From NCBI GenBank assembly GCA_964641665.1, contig CAZXKO010000090.1, positions 1 through 64,000 of the forward strand: a stretch of 64,000 bases of DNA, read 5' to 3'. The notes below the pieces were generated by a model that was not told the DNA's origin, did not search any database, and saw only the letters and a program-made list of their open reading frames with translations. Every line of letters begins with the position of its first letter. Position 1 is the first letter of the stretch. Both the position numbers and the translations under genes were made by a program. Shown here piece by piece: positions 6,531-15,764 of this stretch. Source of the DNA: Gp1-AA133 sp964641665. Lineage in GTDB: Bacteria > Acidobacteriota > Terriglobia > Terriglobales > Acidobacteriaceae.

Positions 6531-9107
6531 CTACCGCAAGCCGTAAATCACGTACAGAGTAGAGAGGCTCTGAAAGTAGCTGTAGACGAAGCGGGATGCA
6601 TCGCCGCTCATGATGATGGGGCCGAGCGAGGTCACGCCCGCGTGTTCCCGGGGTTGCAGCTCGCGGACGAGCGTTCTCTTTCCGGTGTGGATATCCATCC
6701 GGAAGATTCGGGTTGGTACTTCCCCGAAGCGGTACACGTACAATGCTGAGCTGTCCTGGGACCATTGCGCCAGGTTGTCTCCGGGCTCAAGGCCGGGGAT
6801 CTTTTCAAGTTTCCCCGCTTCCACCGAACACACGCCAACCGATGAATCGATTCCCTGGGCGGTTACAAAGCGTCCATCTGGGGAAATGAGCTGAGATACG
6901 ATTCCCTCGGGCGTGACCGGGCGAGCCTTGCCTCCGGCGAGATCGACCAAATAGCCGCGAACCGGGCGGCCCGATTCGTTGCCGTTGACGACGATGTGCT
7001 GGCCATCGGGCATGAATCGTGCCGGGCCGTTCTGGACGTGCTCGAGGCTTGGAAGAGGAACAACGCGCGAATCCCCCGGGCCGAGCGGCAGGAGCGTAAC
7101 CCGAGGTGGGTCGCTGGTGGAGACATCCAGCGCCCACTTACCGTCCGGGGAAAGGCCACCGGCACTTCCATCACCCAAGTGAATAGGGGGGGATCCAGTC
7201 ACTCGACGGGCCGCAACCGCGTAGTGACCTTCGAAGGGTTCGCTGGATTCCTCGAACACAACCCACTGGCCGTCCCGAGAAATATCCTTGACGACACTCC
7301 AGTTGTACCAGGAAAGATCCTGTGCTTCGTGATCGGACGGCCCGAGGGTCTCAAGGCCGACGCGTGGGATCCCGGTGACAACCAGCACGCGCCCATCGGG
7401 GGCGATGTCCTGCAGGTCAAGACCGTCGGGCGTGGCCAGAACCTCGCGTTCAACACCGGCCAACGTCACCGCCATGAGCTTACGGTTGTAACCCGCCTTG
7501 GTGGCAGTAAACCAAACCTCTCTTCCGCTGGGGTTCCAAGCGAGGCCGCCCGCTGACTCCCAGTCGGAAGAGAGTCTTCTCACCTGCCCGGCGCGGTCGA
7601 CGACCCGTACAAAACCACGATCATCCCAGAGGGCAGGGTGATCAATAAAGGCAATCAACCCGCCGGAAGGGGCAAACCGGATGTTCGTTATCCAGCCCGG
7701 ACTCTGGTAGAGGACCTTGCCGACGGGATACTCCAGGCGGCTGCGGCCCAGGACATGATGGACTACTGCTAATTCGCCCTTCGGGTCCCAGTCGGCCCAG
7801 CGAACATCTGTCAGCAGCTCGCGGGGAGAACCGCCGGCCAAAGGCGCGCGCGCCAGTGTACCGCCAGTAAGGTCAAGAAACGCCCCGGGCTTTCCGTGCA
7901 ACTGGAGCGCCAGTTCATTCGAGCGCGACAGGGCAAGCAGGTGGGCTTCGCTGGTCTCGAGCACTTGTGCTTGGGGCGACGTGGAGATAGTGGAAAACAG
8001 CTGTGAAGGACGCCCGTTCCACGAACCTTCATAAACTACGGTGCGGCCCTCGGATTCGAAGCGGGCGGCGTACACCGTTCCGCGCTCGTAGGTGAGACGC
8101 TGAAACTCCGGATTGCTCGCCGGTGGTTGACTCCACTGGTGAAGGAACCAGCCGCACCCAACCAGGGTGGCCAGAACGAGTGGCCCCAGAAGAACCTTGG
8201 TGAGCGAAGATGGGGAAGTTACCCATCGGACGCCTCTGGTGGCCGAGCCCGCGCCGGACAGGGTCTCCAAGGAAAAAATCAGATCGCTCACCGACTGGAA
8301 GCGCTTTTCGGGTTCCTTTTCCAGGCAGTGGTTTACGATTTGCTCGAATGCCTTGGGGACGTTGGCGCGCTGACGAGTAACCTCTGGGGGAGTTTCTCGC
8401 AGGACGGCGGTAATGGTGTCGACGTCGGTTTCACCGCGAAAGGCTCGGCGGCCGGTGAGCATTTCGTACAGAATCGTGCCCAGGCTGAACAGGTCGCTGC
8501 GCGCATCCACGGGCTTGCCACGAAGCTGTTCGGGCGACATGTAAGCCACAGTTCCGAGCAAGGCGCCCGCTTTCGTTTGTGTGGTCATGCCTTCCATGGA
8601 CGAGGGGCTGTCGGGATGAACAAGCTTCGCAATGCCGAAATCGAGGATCTTGATGCGGTGGTCGCGGGTGATGAAGAGGTTTTCCGGCTTCAGGTCGCGA
8701 TGCACGATGTGCTTGTCGTGGGCCGCCATCAGGCCGTGTGCGATTTGCAGGCCGTAATCGGCGACTTCACGCACTGCCAAGGGCGCACCCGCGAGCCGTT
8801 CGCGCAGCGTGTTGCCCTCCAGCAATTCGGACACGATGAAAGGCATGCCATCGTGGACTCCGATGTCGTAGATGGCGACGATGTTGGGGTGATTCAGGGC
8901 GGCAGCGGCGCGAGCCTCCTGCTCGAAGCGGCGCAGCCGATCTGGGTCTTTGGCGGAAGAGGGACGAACTAACTTGAGAGCCACATCACGGCCGAGGCGC
9001 TCGTCCCGGGCACGGTAGACTTCGCCCATACCACCAGCGCCGATCTGCTCGAGGACCCTGTAGTGACCCAGCAGTTGGCCTGTCATGCGAAGGGGGCGCT
9101 TGAGCAT
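6531..9107 (-). CDS. Ser/Thr protein kinase with C-terminal beta-propeller
   Basis: The 858-residue product has a Hanks-type kinase domain (about 15-275) with the glycine loop GAGGMGEVYRARD, VALK lysine, HRDLKPENLF catalytic loop, DFGIAKL and the SPEQ segment. One membrane helix follows at about 305-325. The rest (330-858) carries repeated WSPDG/DPKG-type blades of a TolB/PD40-like propeller, presumably outside the cytoplasm. All catalytic residues are present, so it should be active; the propeller may sense a ligand. Start may be ATG 9107 or ATG 9086 (MTGQLLGHY). It converges with the oxygenase pair and diverges from the NCS2 permease. Kinases of this build are abundant in Acidobacteriota. 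Confidence 0.92.
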   Translation of the reverse strand: MLKRPLRMTGQLLGHYRVLEQIGAGGMGEVYRARDERLGRDVALKLVRPSSAKDPDRLRRFEQEARAAAALNHPNIVAIYDIGVHDGMPFIVSELLEGNTLRERLAGAPLAVREVADYGLQIAHGLMAAHDKHIVHRDLKPENLFITRDHRIKILDFGIAKLVHPDSPSSMEGMTTQTKAGALLGTVAYMSPEQLRGKPVDARSDLFSLGTILYEMLTGRRAFRGETDVDTITAVLRETPPEVTRQRANVPKAFEQIVNHCLEKEPEKRFQSVSDLIFSLETLSGAGSATRGVRWVTSPSSLTKVLLGPLVLATLVGCGWFLHQWSQPPASNPEFQRLTYERGTVYAARFESEGRTVVYEGSWNGRPSQLFSTISTSPQAQVLETSEAHLLALSRSNELALQLHGKPGAFLDLTGGTLARAPLAGGSPRELLTDVRWADWDPKGELAVVHHVLGRSRLEYPVGKVLYQSPGWITNIRFAPSGGLIAFIDHPALWDDRGFVRVVDRAGQVRRLSSDWESAGGLAWNPSGREVWFTATKAGYNRKLMAVTLAGVEREVLATPDGLDLQDIAPDGRVLVVTGIPRVGLETLGPSDHEAQDLSWYNWSVVKDISRDGQWVVFEESSEPFEGHYAVAARRVTGSPPIHLGDGSAGGLSPDGKWALDVSTSDPPRVTLLPLGPGDSRVVPLPSLEHVQNGPARFMPDGQHIVVNGNESGRPVRGYLVDLAGGKARPVTPEGIVSQLISPDGRFVTAQGIDSSVGVCSVEAGKLEKIPGLEPGDNLAQWSQDSSALYVYRFGEVPTRIFRMDIHTGKRTLVRELQPREHAGVTSLGPIIMSGDASRFVYSYFQSLSTLYVIYGLR

Positions 9108-9203
9108 GGCATGTTAGGTCTCGCGGTGACTACAAGTCAATATGAGCGGCGGTGGACAAGTTGGCGAGAGCGGTGCGACAGCGTATTCTTTGCCGTACCC
9201 AAA

Positions 9204-10505
9204 GTGAAAGACTTCTTTTCTCTCGAACCCGCCGGCACAACTTTCAGCCGCGAAGTAGTGGCGGGCGTCACCACGTTCGTGACCATGTCCTACATAATCG
9301 TGGTGAATCCGGCGATTCTGAAGGCTGCCGGTATACCGGCAGGGCCGTCCATGATCGCGACGATCGTCACGGCGATCTTCGGAACTTTGCTGATGGGTGT
9401 GTACGCGAACCGGCCTTTTGCCATTGCACCGTACATGGGGGAAAACGCTTTCATCGCGTATACGGTGGTGCAGGTGCTGGGATATCGCTGGCAGACAGCG
9501 CTCGCGGCGGTGTTTCTGGGCGGGGCCATCTTTCTGATCCTGACCATCTTTCGCCTGCGGCAGTGGCTAGTGGAGGCCATTCCATCGGGCTTGCGGTACA
9601 GCTTTGCCGTCGGGATCGGGCTGTTCCTGACGTTTATCGGACTGAACGAAACCGGCATCGTCATGCTGGGAACCACCGGGGCGCCAGTGCGGACTGGACA
9701 CTTAACCGCAGCTCCGGTGATGGTGGCGGTGTTCGGGTTTCTGCTGATGGCCACGCTGATGATTCGGCGCTTCCCGGCGGCGATCCTGGTAGGGATTCTG
9801 GCGACGACGTTTCTGGCGTTTGTCCTGGGAGTGTCGCCTCCGCCGGCCCACTGGGTGAGCCGCCCGCCAACCCTGGCACCCATCCTCTGGCAGGTGGACT
9901 TTCGCGGGGCGCTGAGTTGGGGCTTCTTCCCCGTCATCCTGACGATCTTCGTGATGGCGTTTGTAGACACGATGGGGACGTTGATCGGGGTGTCGGCACG
10001 GGCGGGTTTCCTCGACGACCACGGGAACCTTCCGCAGATCGAGCGGCCGATGCTGGTGGATGCGCTGGCCACGATGTTTGCGGCGGCGGTCGGGACGACG
10101 ACCTCGGGAGCGTACATCGAGTCAGCGACCGGAGTGGAGGCTGGCGGCAGGACGGGACTCACTTCGGTGGTGACGGCCCTTTGCTTTGCAGGGACACTGT
10201 TTTTCTCGCCGTTCGTGGCGTCGATTCCGGCACAGGCTTATGGACCTGCGCTAATTGTCGTTGGCCTTTTGATGTTGGCGCCCATCACGAAAATTCAGTT
10301 TGACGATTTTACGGAACTGATTCCAGCGTTTGCGGTCGTCGCTTTGATGAGCTTCACCTACAACATTGGCGTGGGCATTACGGTGGGGTTTCTGCTGTAT
10401 CCGTTCTGCAAAGTGGTTTCGGGGCGAGGGCGAGAAGTGAAAGCAGGACTTTGGGTGCTGGCCGGATTGTCGCTGCTTTTTTTTGCGTTTTATCCGTACA
10501 CGTGA
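9204..10505 (+). CDS. NCS2-family purine permease (AzgA-like)
   Basis: The product of about 433 residues is an inner-membrane protein with 12-14 hydrophobic segments. It begins VKDFFSLEPAGTTFSREVVAGVTTFVTMSY, the conserved start of AzgA/PbuG-type hypoxanthine/guanine/adenine permeases, and contains the family blocks PYMGENAFIAYT and VDTMGTLIGV. The GTG at 9204 is chosen because it starts exactly where the family begins; the frame stays open to 9063, which would overlap the divergent kinase start. Exact purine specificity cannot be told from sequence. No purine riboswitch is visible upstream. Confidence 0.9.
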   Translation: MKDFFSLEPAGTTFSREVVAGVTTFVTMSYIIVVNPAILKAAGIPAGPSMIATIVTAIFGTLLMGVYANRPFAIAPYMGENAFIAYTVVQVLGYRWQTALAAVFLGGAIFLILTIFRLRQWLVEAIPSGLRYSFAVGIGLFLTFIGLNETGIVMLGTTGAPVRTGHLTAAPVMVAVFGFLLMATLMIRRFPAAILVGILATTFLAFVLGVSPPPAHWVSRPPTLAPILWQVDFRGALSWGFFPVILTIFVMAFVDTMGTLIGVSARAGFLDDHGNLPQIERPMLVDALATMFAAAVGTTTSGAYIESATGVEAGGRTGLTSVVTALCFAGTLFFSPFVASIPAQAYGPALIVVGLLMLAPITKIQFDDFTELIPAFAVVALMSFTYNIGVGITVGFLLYPFCKVVSGRGREVKAGLWVLAGLSLLFFAFYPYT

Positions 10506-10639
10506 AAGGCAATCGTCAGGCGTCGGCGGGTGGCTGATGGCCTGCGACGGATGGGTGATGGCCAATGCTTTTGCCTCCAAGACACCGAGCAGCGTTCGAT
10601 TTCCTCGAAAGGAACAGCCAATAGGGCCAGCGCGTTTTT

Positions 10640-11641
10640 ATGGTGCGTTTTGGGATCGTGGGGTTTGGGCTCCATGCGGTGCGGCGGCTGATGCCGGGGT
10701 TTGCTCTTTCGCAGCGGTGCCGCGTAACTGCGCTGTCACGTCGCGACATGACGAAGGCGCGCGCGTCGGCAGCACAGTACTCGATTCCGCTGGCGTTCGA
10801 TTCGGCGGCCGAGCTTTGCGCGTCTTCCGAAGTGGATGCAGTTCTAGTCACCACTCCGAATGCGCTGCATTTGGGTGATGTTTTGACCGCGATTGAGCAC
10901 GGGAAAGGGGTTCTCTGCGAGAAGCCTATGGGCGTGAGTGCGGGCGAATGCCGCCAAATGGTGGAGGCTGCGCGGAAGGCGCGTGTGCCGCTCGGAGTGG
11001 CGCAGGTGTTTCGGTTTGAAGACAGCACGGCCCGGCTTCGGGAGCGCATTGCGGCTGGACAGATTGGCAGACCGATCTTTGCTCGGGCGGAGTTCTCGTA
11101 CTCCGCGAAAACGCACCCGCGTACCTGGCTGTCGGATGCGGCGCTGGCCGGAAGTGGTCCGATCGGGGATGTCGGCGTGCATTGTGTCGATGCTCTGCGT
11201 TACATCCTGCAGGACGAGATTGTGCGCGTCGGGGCGCGTGGGATGTGGGACAAGGAATCACGCGGCGTCGAGGCGGCGGCGATCCTGGCGCTGGAGTTTG
11301 CCCGAGGCACTCTGGGAAGCGTGATGGTCTCGATGCGGGCGGAATACCGGACGCCACTGGAGTTTGTCGGCGAAGATGGGGCTCTGCGGGCCGAGGATGG
11401 GCTCAACGTCGAGCGGCCGATACATCTGGAACTGCGGCGGCCCGGGGTTCCCGCGGAGACCGAGATTGTGTCGAACCATCTGGCGTACGCCCGCCAGGTT
11501 GACGCTTTTGCAAGGGCCGTCGCGGGTGAGGCGTCGTTCCCCGTCCCCGGAGAAGAGGGCTGGCAGAACCAGGAAATACTGGATGCAGCGTTTCGCGGCC
11601 TGAGGAGCGGAAAGATCGAAGAAGTGCCGAAGGTCGTGTAG
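10640..11641 (+). CDS. Gfo/Idh/MocA-family NAD(P)-dependent oxidoreductase
   Basis: The 333-residue product has an N-terminal Rossmann fold (MVRFGIVGFGLHA, then VDAVLVTTPNALH and the CEKPMG motif that carries the family's catalytic lysine near residue 95) and the C-terminal alpha/beta domain. Such enzymes oxidise or reduce sugars, inositols or related polyols in the cytosol. The next gene, an SDR, starts 36 bases downstream on the same strand, so the two probably act in one sugar or polyol pathway. The substrate is not evident. Confidence 0.88.
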   Translation: MVRFGIVGFGLHAVRRLMPGFALSQRCRVTALSRRDMTKARASAAQYSIPLAFDSAAELCASSEVDAVLVTTPNALHLGDVLTAIEHGKGVLCEKPMGVSAGECRQMVEAARKARVPLGVAQVFRFEDSTARLRERIAAGQIGRPIFARAEFSYSAKTHPRTWLSDAALAGSGPIGDVGVHCVDALRYILQDEIVRVGARGMWDKESRGVEAAAILALEFARGTLGSVMVSMRAEYRTPLEFVGEDGALRAEDGLNVERPIHLELRRPGVPAETEIVSNHLAYARQVDAFARAVAGEASFPVPGEEGWQNQEILDAAFRGLRSGKIEEVPKVV

Positions 11642-11677
11642 CCTTTGTTGATCCGGTGGCCCGGGGAGACCGGTGGA

Positions 11678-12448
11678 ATGAACCGCAGAAGCGTACTCGT
11701 GACGGGGGCGAATTCGGGTATTGGCAAGGTGATTGTCTCCAGGCTTGCGCAGGCGGGCTACGACGTCGCGCTCAACTTCAAGGTCGGACCCGATCTTGCA
11801 GAGGCGATTGCGCGGGAACTACAGGAACAATACAAGTGCCGTGCCATCGCGGTGTATGCGGATGTAGGCAACAGCGGCGACGTTGATGAAATGTTCGGCA
11901 CGGTCATCGGCCAGTTCGGCCGGCTGGATGCGCTTGTTAATAACGCCGGCGTACAGGTTTGGAAGCCGCTGCTCGAAGTTGAAGAATCGGAGTGGGACTT
12001 TGTTGTGCGGACTAACCTGAAAGGTTGTTTTCTGTGCACGCAGCGCGCGGCACGGCACATGAAGGAACACGGCGGTGGCGCTATCGTCAATATCGGGTCG
12101 GGCTGCAACAAAGTCCCGTTCCCGAATCTCTCGCCCTATAGCGCGAGCAAGGGCGGAATTGAGATGTTCACGAAGTGCGCGGCGGTTGAGCTTGGGCCCC
12201 TAGGTATTCGCGTGAATTGTATCGGCCCGGGCGCGATCGACACCGAAAGAACGCGAGCGGATCAGGCCGATTTTGCAGAAGTCTTCGGAAGTATGACTCC
12301 TTTGCGGCGCATCGGAACGCCGGAGGACGTCGCGTCGACGGTCGAGTTCCTGTTGAGCAACAAGGCGTCGTTTGTGAGCGGACAAACGTTGTGGGTGGAC
12401 GGCGGACTGTTCACGCAACCGGCCTGGCCACAGGGGAAGACTCCATGA
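11678..12448 (+). CDS. Short-chain dehydrogenase/reductase
   Basis: The 256-residue product is a classical SDR: TGANSGIGK cofactor motif near residue 10, NNAG near 87, a catalytic Ser in NIGSG, and the YSASKGG Tyr/Lys active-site motif near 155, ending with FVSGQTLWVDGG. It resembles glucose 1-dehydrogenase and 3-oxoacyl-ACP reductase relatives, which sequence alone does not separate. ATG 11678 is preferred over an upstream TTG (11645) because it starts at the family's beginning and has a purine-rich site before it. It follows the Gfo/Idh/MocA gene. Its stop overlaps an ATG (12445) opening a short frame that runs into a repeat (12500-12542). Confidence 0.88.
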   Translation: MNRRSVLVTGANSGIGKVIVSRLAQAGYDVALNFKVGPDLAEAIARELQEQYKCRAIAVYADVGNSGDVDEMFGTVIGQFGRLDALVNNAGVQVWKPLLEVEESEWDFVVRTNLKGCFLCTQRAARHMKEHGGGAIVNIGSGCNKVPFPNLSPYSASKGGIEMFTKCAAVELGPLGIRVNCIGPGAIDTERTRADQADFAEVFGSMTPLRRIGTPEDVASTVEFLLSNKASFVSGQTLWVDGGLFTQPAWPQGKTP

Positions 12449-12499
12449 GGATTGCGTATACCACGGACTCCGAGGCCTTCTGTTTTGTTTGGCAGACCG

Positions 12500-12542
12500 G
12501 CGCGGGCGGGGACGCCCGCGCGACAGCCGGCAGGATGCCGGC
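12500..12542. repeat. Double-hairpin GC-rich repeat element
   Basis: Two perfect hairpins sit side by side: GCGCGGGCG / CGCCCGCGC with a 4-nt loop (12500-12521), and GCCGGCA / TGCCGGC with a 3-nt loop (12526-12542). The arrangement looks like a REP-type dispersed element. Read on the plus strand it translates as GDARATAGRMPAP, a string I associate with intergenic repeats translated by mistake in related genomes (recollection, not a search). No second copy was noticed in this window. Confidence 0.55.
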
Positions 12543-12599
12543 GCCACAAAGGAAGCCCCGTCTCTTCCAAACTTCTGCCGGAAATCTCGCTCGATCGGT

Positions 12600-13352
12600 C
12601 TATTGCTTCTGGGTATCGGCGGGCAGGAGCGCGGGATCGGGCGATTTTTGTGGAGGCTCGCCACGAGCCTGAATGAGGGCCCAGTGCCACTCCTGATCGG
12701 GACTGAGCTTGGCGTTCAGGGCCGCTTTGAAGATGGTGGTGGCGGCGGGAAGCGCGTTTCCTTTCAGGCGATAGAGCGTGGTGACGTCGGGGCGCTTCTC
12801 TGCCAGCAGCGTGGTTTCTGATGCGACCGGCACCAGCTTGCCGATTCCGTACCGGTGTGCGGTTTCGTTTGCACGCTGAACGATCGTCAAGCCGACCGTA
12901 ATCTCCTCGACTTTCCAGTCGGTCCCATTAAAAACGGAAATCTCCAGGCCGTCTTCGCTGATTCTGGCGGGACCTTGCAGTTTGTGGAGCTCTTCCTCAG
13001 GCAGATCCACAGCGACATGCGGCCGGGCGAGTAAAGACGATGTCTTTCCGTTAAACGAAAGGCTGCAGGTCACGTCTGGCGTCGAAACCTGGAAGGTTTT
13101 GGCGGCGCCATCGAAGGAGTACACCATGCTGGTGCCGGGAAGGTGGCGGCTCTCGACCTCATCCATTACTTGAGAGAAATTATCGTTGTCGATGACCGGC
13201 TTCGCCGGGGCGGGCTGGTCCTTCTTGTTGCGGAGGGAGCGCGCCAGATCTCCCAGGGGAACCGGATTGTCCTCAGATTGAGCCCATGCGCAACAGCAAA
13301 AGAGCACTGCGCAGAACATCAATGTGACTCCGCGTCGAAGTCTTTGTCCCAT
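12600..13352 (-). CDS. Exported protein of unknown function
   Basis: The 250-residue product is not recognised. It begins with a signal peptide (positively charged start, Cys-rich hydrophobic core, cleavage after CAWAQ near residue 25). The mature part is mixed alpha/beta, with no membrane segment and no catalytic motif I can name; it ends in a Pro-rich tail. ATG 13352 (MGQRLRRG) is preferred because the signal peptide follows directly; ATG 13370 and the longer frame to 13433 are alternatives. It stands alone, convergent with the Gfo/SDR genes. Confidence 0.6.
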   Translation of the reverse strand: MGQRLRRGVTLMFCAVLFCCCAWAQSEDNPVPLGDLARSLRNKKDQPAPAKPVIDNDNFSQVMDEVESRHLPGTSMVYSFDGAAKTFQVSTPDVTCSLSFNGKTSSLLARPHVAVDLPEEELHKLQGPARISEDGLEISVFNGTDWKVEEITVGLTIVQRANETAHRYGIGKLVPVASETTLLAEKRPDVTTLYRLKGNALPAATTIFKAALNAKLSPDQEWHWALIQARGEPPQKSPDPALLPADTQKQ

Positions 13353-13624
13353 GGGCCCCGAGTCGTTCATGCAAAGCGCTGGCTTCACGGTTCGCAGGCC
13401 GAGGCGCGCTAAGAAAGCCCGCCCAAAGCCCAAGGATGTGAGTCCGCCAACCCTAGAATTGTAGCGGCGTTTGGAGATGCTGGATGTGAGGAGAAACGAA
13501 CGTAGGTGCTAGAACCTTGGACGGAAAAGCGTTCCAGAAGGAAAGAAAGGAAAGAAAAGAGGGCGCGCACATCGACAAGTGGCGTGCAACGGGGCTACGC
13601 ACCCTCAAGACCGCAGCGTTCCAG

Positions 13625-13741
13625 TTACAACAGGCCAGACGCGCGGTAACGCGTAACGGGATCTACCACCGGCTGACGTTTGAAAATCCAGCGGGCCACC
13701 GCAAATCCCAAAGCCGCGTAACAAACATGCATGATCCGCAT
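13625..13741 (-). CDS. Possible 38-aa small protein
   Basis: A short minus-strand frame, ATG at 13741 and TAA at 13625-13627, encodes MRIMHVCYAALGFAVARWIF followed by KRQPVVDPVTRYRASGLL. GGGGGA lies about 7 bases before the ATG. The first 20 residues form a plausible membrane segment with a basic tail. The rest of the 13434-13906 gap shows nothing else convincing; longer frames there are unlike proteins. It lies downstream of znuB on the same strand. Evidence is the ribosome site and composition only. Confidence 0.35.
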   Translation of the reverse strand: MRIMHVCYAALGFAVARWIFKRQPVVDPVTRYRASGLL

Positions 13742-13906
13742 AACTTTGTCCCCCCAAGCAACAAGATGCGTTGTCGCACCTTAGGGGAGGAACTCTTTAC
13801 GAGGTCCAAGTTAGCAACGGGACACCAATGGGTCAATGCACCAAAGGTGCTATGGCGTAGCACTGAAGTAATACGTGATCACCCGAATGGGTAGGTGTTT
13901 AGCGGC

Positions 13907-14797
13907 CTAACGACGGCCCTCCAGAACCTGTTCACGGGACGCTTCTGCCGACGCTGCACCTTCAAGCGGGTGCGCCTTATGCCCGTGGAAGAAGAGCACG
14001 TGGACGAAGAACATCAGAACCAGAATGGCTCCGAAGGTACACACGATCGTCGCGCCCGTCGGCGTATCCAGGCTCACGGAGAAATACACGCCCAGGGCGG
14101 ACACGAGGGTTCCCATGGTCCAGCCAATGGCGAGACGAGGGCCTACGCGATCGGCGAACAGCATGGCACCCACTGAGGGCACGATCAGGTAGCAGAAGAC
14201 CAGCAGCACACCGGCGATCGCGACCGATGAAGTCACTACGAAACCGAAAGACGCGTAGAAGAGGAAGTCCCAAAGACGAACGTTGAGGCCCTGACGTTCG
14301 GCTTCGACGGGGTTGGTGGAGATCAGCAGGAAATTCCGGCGGAAGCTGTAGTGAAACAGTCCCACAGCGCCATAGAGAACAGCTGTCTTGGCGACTTCAG
14401 CTTTCGACACGGCCAGGATGTTGCCGACCAGCATGTCCTTGAGGTGCTCGGTTTCGCCGGTGGCCTTGCTCATGGCCAGAATGGCTGCGGCAGAGGCAAC
14501 TGCGTAGGCAATCCCGATAAACGCTTCCTGCGGAATGTGGCCACGGCGGGAGCGCGCCATGGCGAAAATCGCGGCACCAAGAAAGGTGAATCCCAGACTC
14601 AGGAAATAAGCGCCGCGTCCATGCGGGTCCATGCCGACCAGGATCGCAACGGTTGCACCCAGGGCGGCGATCTGGGCCAGCGCAAGATCGACAAAAATGA
14701 CGCCACGTTCCACCACGTGCACGCCCAGATAGGCGTGGATCCCGGTCAGGATCAGGCTGGCCACGAATGGCCACAGCAAAAACGGAAGAATCTCCAT
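13907..14797 (-). CDS. znuB: Metal (zinc/manganese-type) ABC transporter permease
   Basis: The 296-residue product is an inner-membrane permease of the ABC-3 family (ZnuB/MntB/TroC type), with about eight membrane segments, DLALAQIAALGATVA near residue 37 and HYSFRRNFLLIS in the coupling region. It follows the binding-protein gene by 14 bases. Zinc is the likely cargo given the partner's His-containing sites, but manganese or iron cannot be excluded. No ATPase gene follows or precedes it in the window. Confidence 0.85.
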   Translation of the reverse strand: MEILPFLLWPFVASLILTGIHAYLGVHVVERGVIFVDLALAQIAALGATVAILVGMDPHGRGAYFLSLGFTFLGAAIFAMARSRRGHIPQEAFIGIAYAVASAAAILAMSKATGETEHLKDMLVGNILAVSKAEVAKTAVLYGAVGLFHYSFRRNFLLISTNPVEAERQGLNVRLWDFLFYASFGFVVTSSVAIAGVLLVFCYLIVPSVGAMLFADRVGPRLAIGWTMGTLVSALGVYFSVSLDTPTGATIVCTFGAILVLMFFVHVLFFHGHKAHPLEGAASAEASREQVLEGRR

Positions 14798-14811
14798 CGG
14801 TCTCCTCTAGC

Positions 14812-15747
14812 CTACTGCGTTGCTTGGAAGGCTTTGGTCAGCAAATCAATGTTGTAATCGAAGAGCTGGAAATAGTCGGTCACTTGCTTTTCTCCGCCCA
14901 CCGACGGCAGGTACTGCACGACCTGTGCGCCGGTTTCCCGCCCAATCGATTGCGGCGTCTTGAGGTCAAAATATGGTTCGACCAGCACGACCTTGCAGTT
15001 CTCGCGCTTCATCAGGCCGATCAGTTCGATAGTGTGGCTCGGGGTCGGAGGAATTCCGGGGCGCGGCTCCACGTAGCCAATCACGTTCAAGCCGAAGTGC
15101 TTGGCGAAGTTGGGAAAGGAGTTGTGGTAGGTCACAACCTTGCGTCCATGGAAGGGCTTCATTTCGGCGTCCCACTTCTGCTCGGCGGCGGAGAGACGCT
15201 TGTCGAAATCCTGGAAGCGCTCCTGGTAATAGGCGGAATTCGGTGGATCGAGATCGCCGAGTTTGCTCGCAATGCCACGCGCGATGCGTCTGCCGTTGTC
15301 AGGATCGAGCCAGTAATGCGGGTTGCCGAGCGGGTGCACGTCACCCATGGCGCGGGTCACGGTTCCGGTCGGGATGTCCAGGATTTCGGCGAATTGCGAG
15401 GCGTCCAGGTACCCGAGGGCGCCGACCTGGATTTTGGGATTTCCACTCTGATTGATAAGCGGCGGCAGCCAGCCGATTTCGAGTTGCAAGCCAACTACGA
15501 TCAACAAGTCCGCGTTGCGCAGCTTCAGCAGGAAACTGGGCTTGGCTTCGACGAAATGCGGGTCCTGGTAGCCTCTGGCGATCGACTCTACTTGGATTCG
15601 GTCGCCACCGACCTCTTGCGCAAGCGCCGCCATGTCGGTGGTCGCTGTGACCACATTCAGCTTCTTCGCCTCCGCCACGTTGGGTAGAAAAAATGCGCCA
15701 AGCGCCACCAGGGCGAGCACAACCGCAAAATGAGTCCGGTTCAACAT
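14812..15747 (-). CDS. znuA: Periplasmic metal-binding protein of a ZnuA-type ABC transporter
   Basis: The 311-residue product has a signal peptide (cleavage near VAEA, about residue 27) and the cluster A-I fold of metal substrate-binding proteins: VTATTDMAALAQEVGGD at the N-terminus, metal-ligand histidines in DPHFVEAKPS, VHPLGNPHYWLDP and VVTYHNSFPNF, and an acidic ligand in the VVLVEPYFD region. The long His-rich loop of E. coli ZnuA is absent. It sits 17 bases after the barrel protein gene and 14 before the permease gene, forming one operon. Confidence 0.88.
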   Translation of the reverse strand: MLNRTHFAVVLALVALGAFFLPNVAEAKKLNVVTATTDMAALAQEVGGDRIQVESIARGYQDPHFVEAKPSFLLKLRNADLLIVVGLQLEIGWLPPLINQSGNPKIQVGALGYLDASQFAEILDIPTGTVTRAMGDVHPLGNPHYWLDPDNGRRIARGIASKLGDLDPPNSAYYQERFQDFDKRLSAAEQKWDAEMKPFHGRKVVTYHNSFPNFAKHFGLNVIGYVEPRPGIPPTPSHTIELIGLMKRENCKVVLVEPYFDLKTPQSIGRETGAQVVQYLPSVGGEKQVTDYFQLFDYNIDLLTKAFQATQ

Positions 15748-15764
15748 TCATGTCCTTCCCTTCT

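Noticed and set aside
9152..10303. 383-codon frame inside the NCS2 permease
   Set aside because: Alternative frame of a strong membrane-protein gene; Arg/Gly/His-rich with no helices.
13517..13894. 125-codon plus-strand frame between the exported protein and znuB
   Set aside because: Lys/Arg-rich, no motif, no promoter; a short minus-strand frame there is more plausible.
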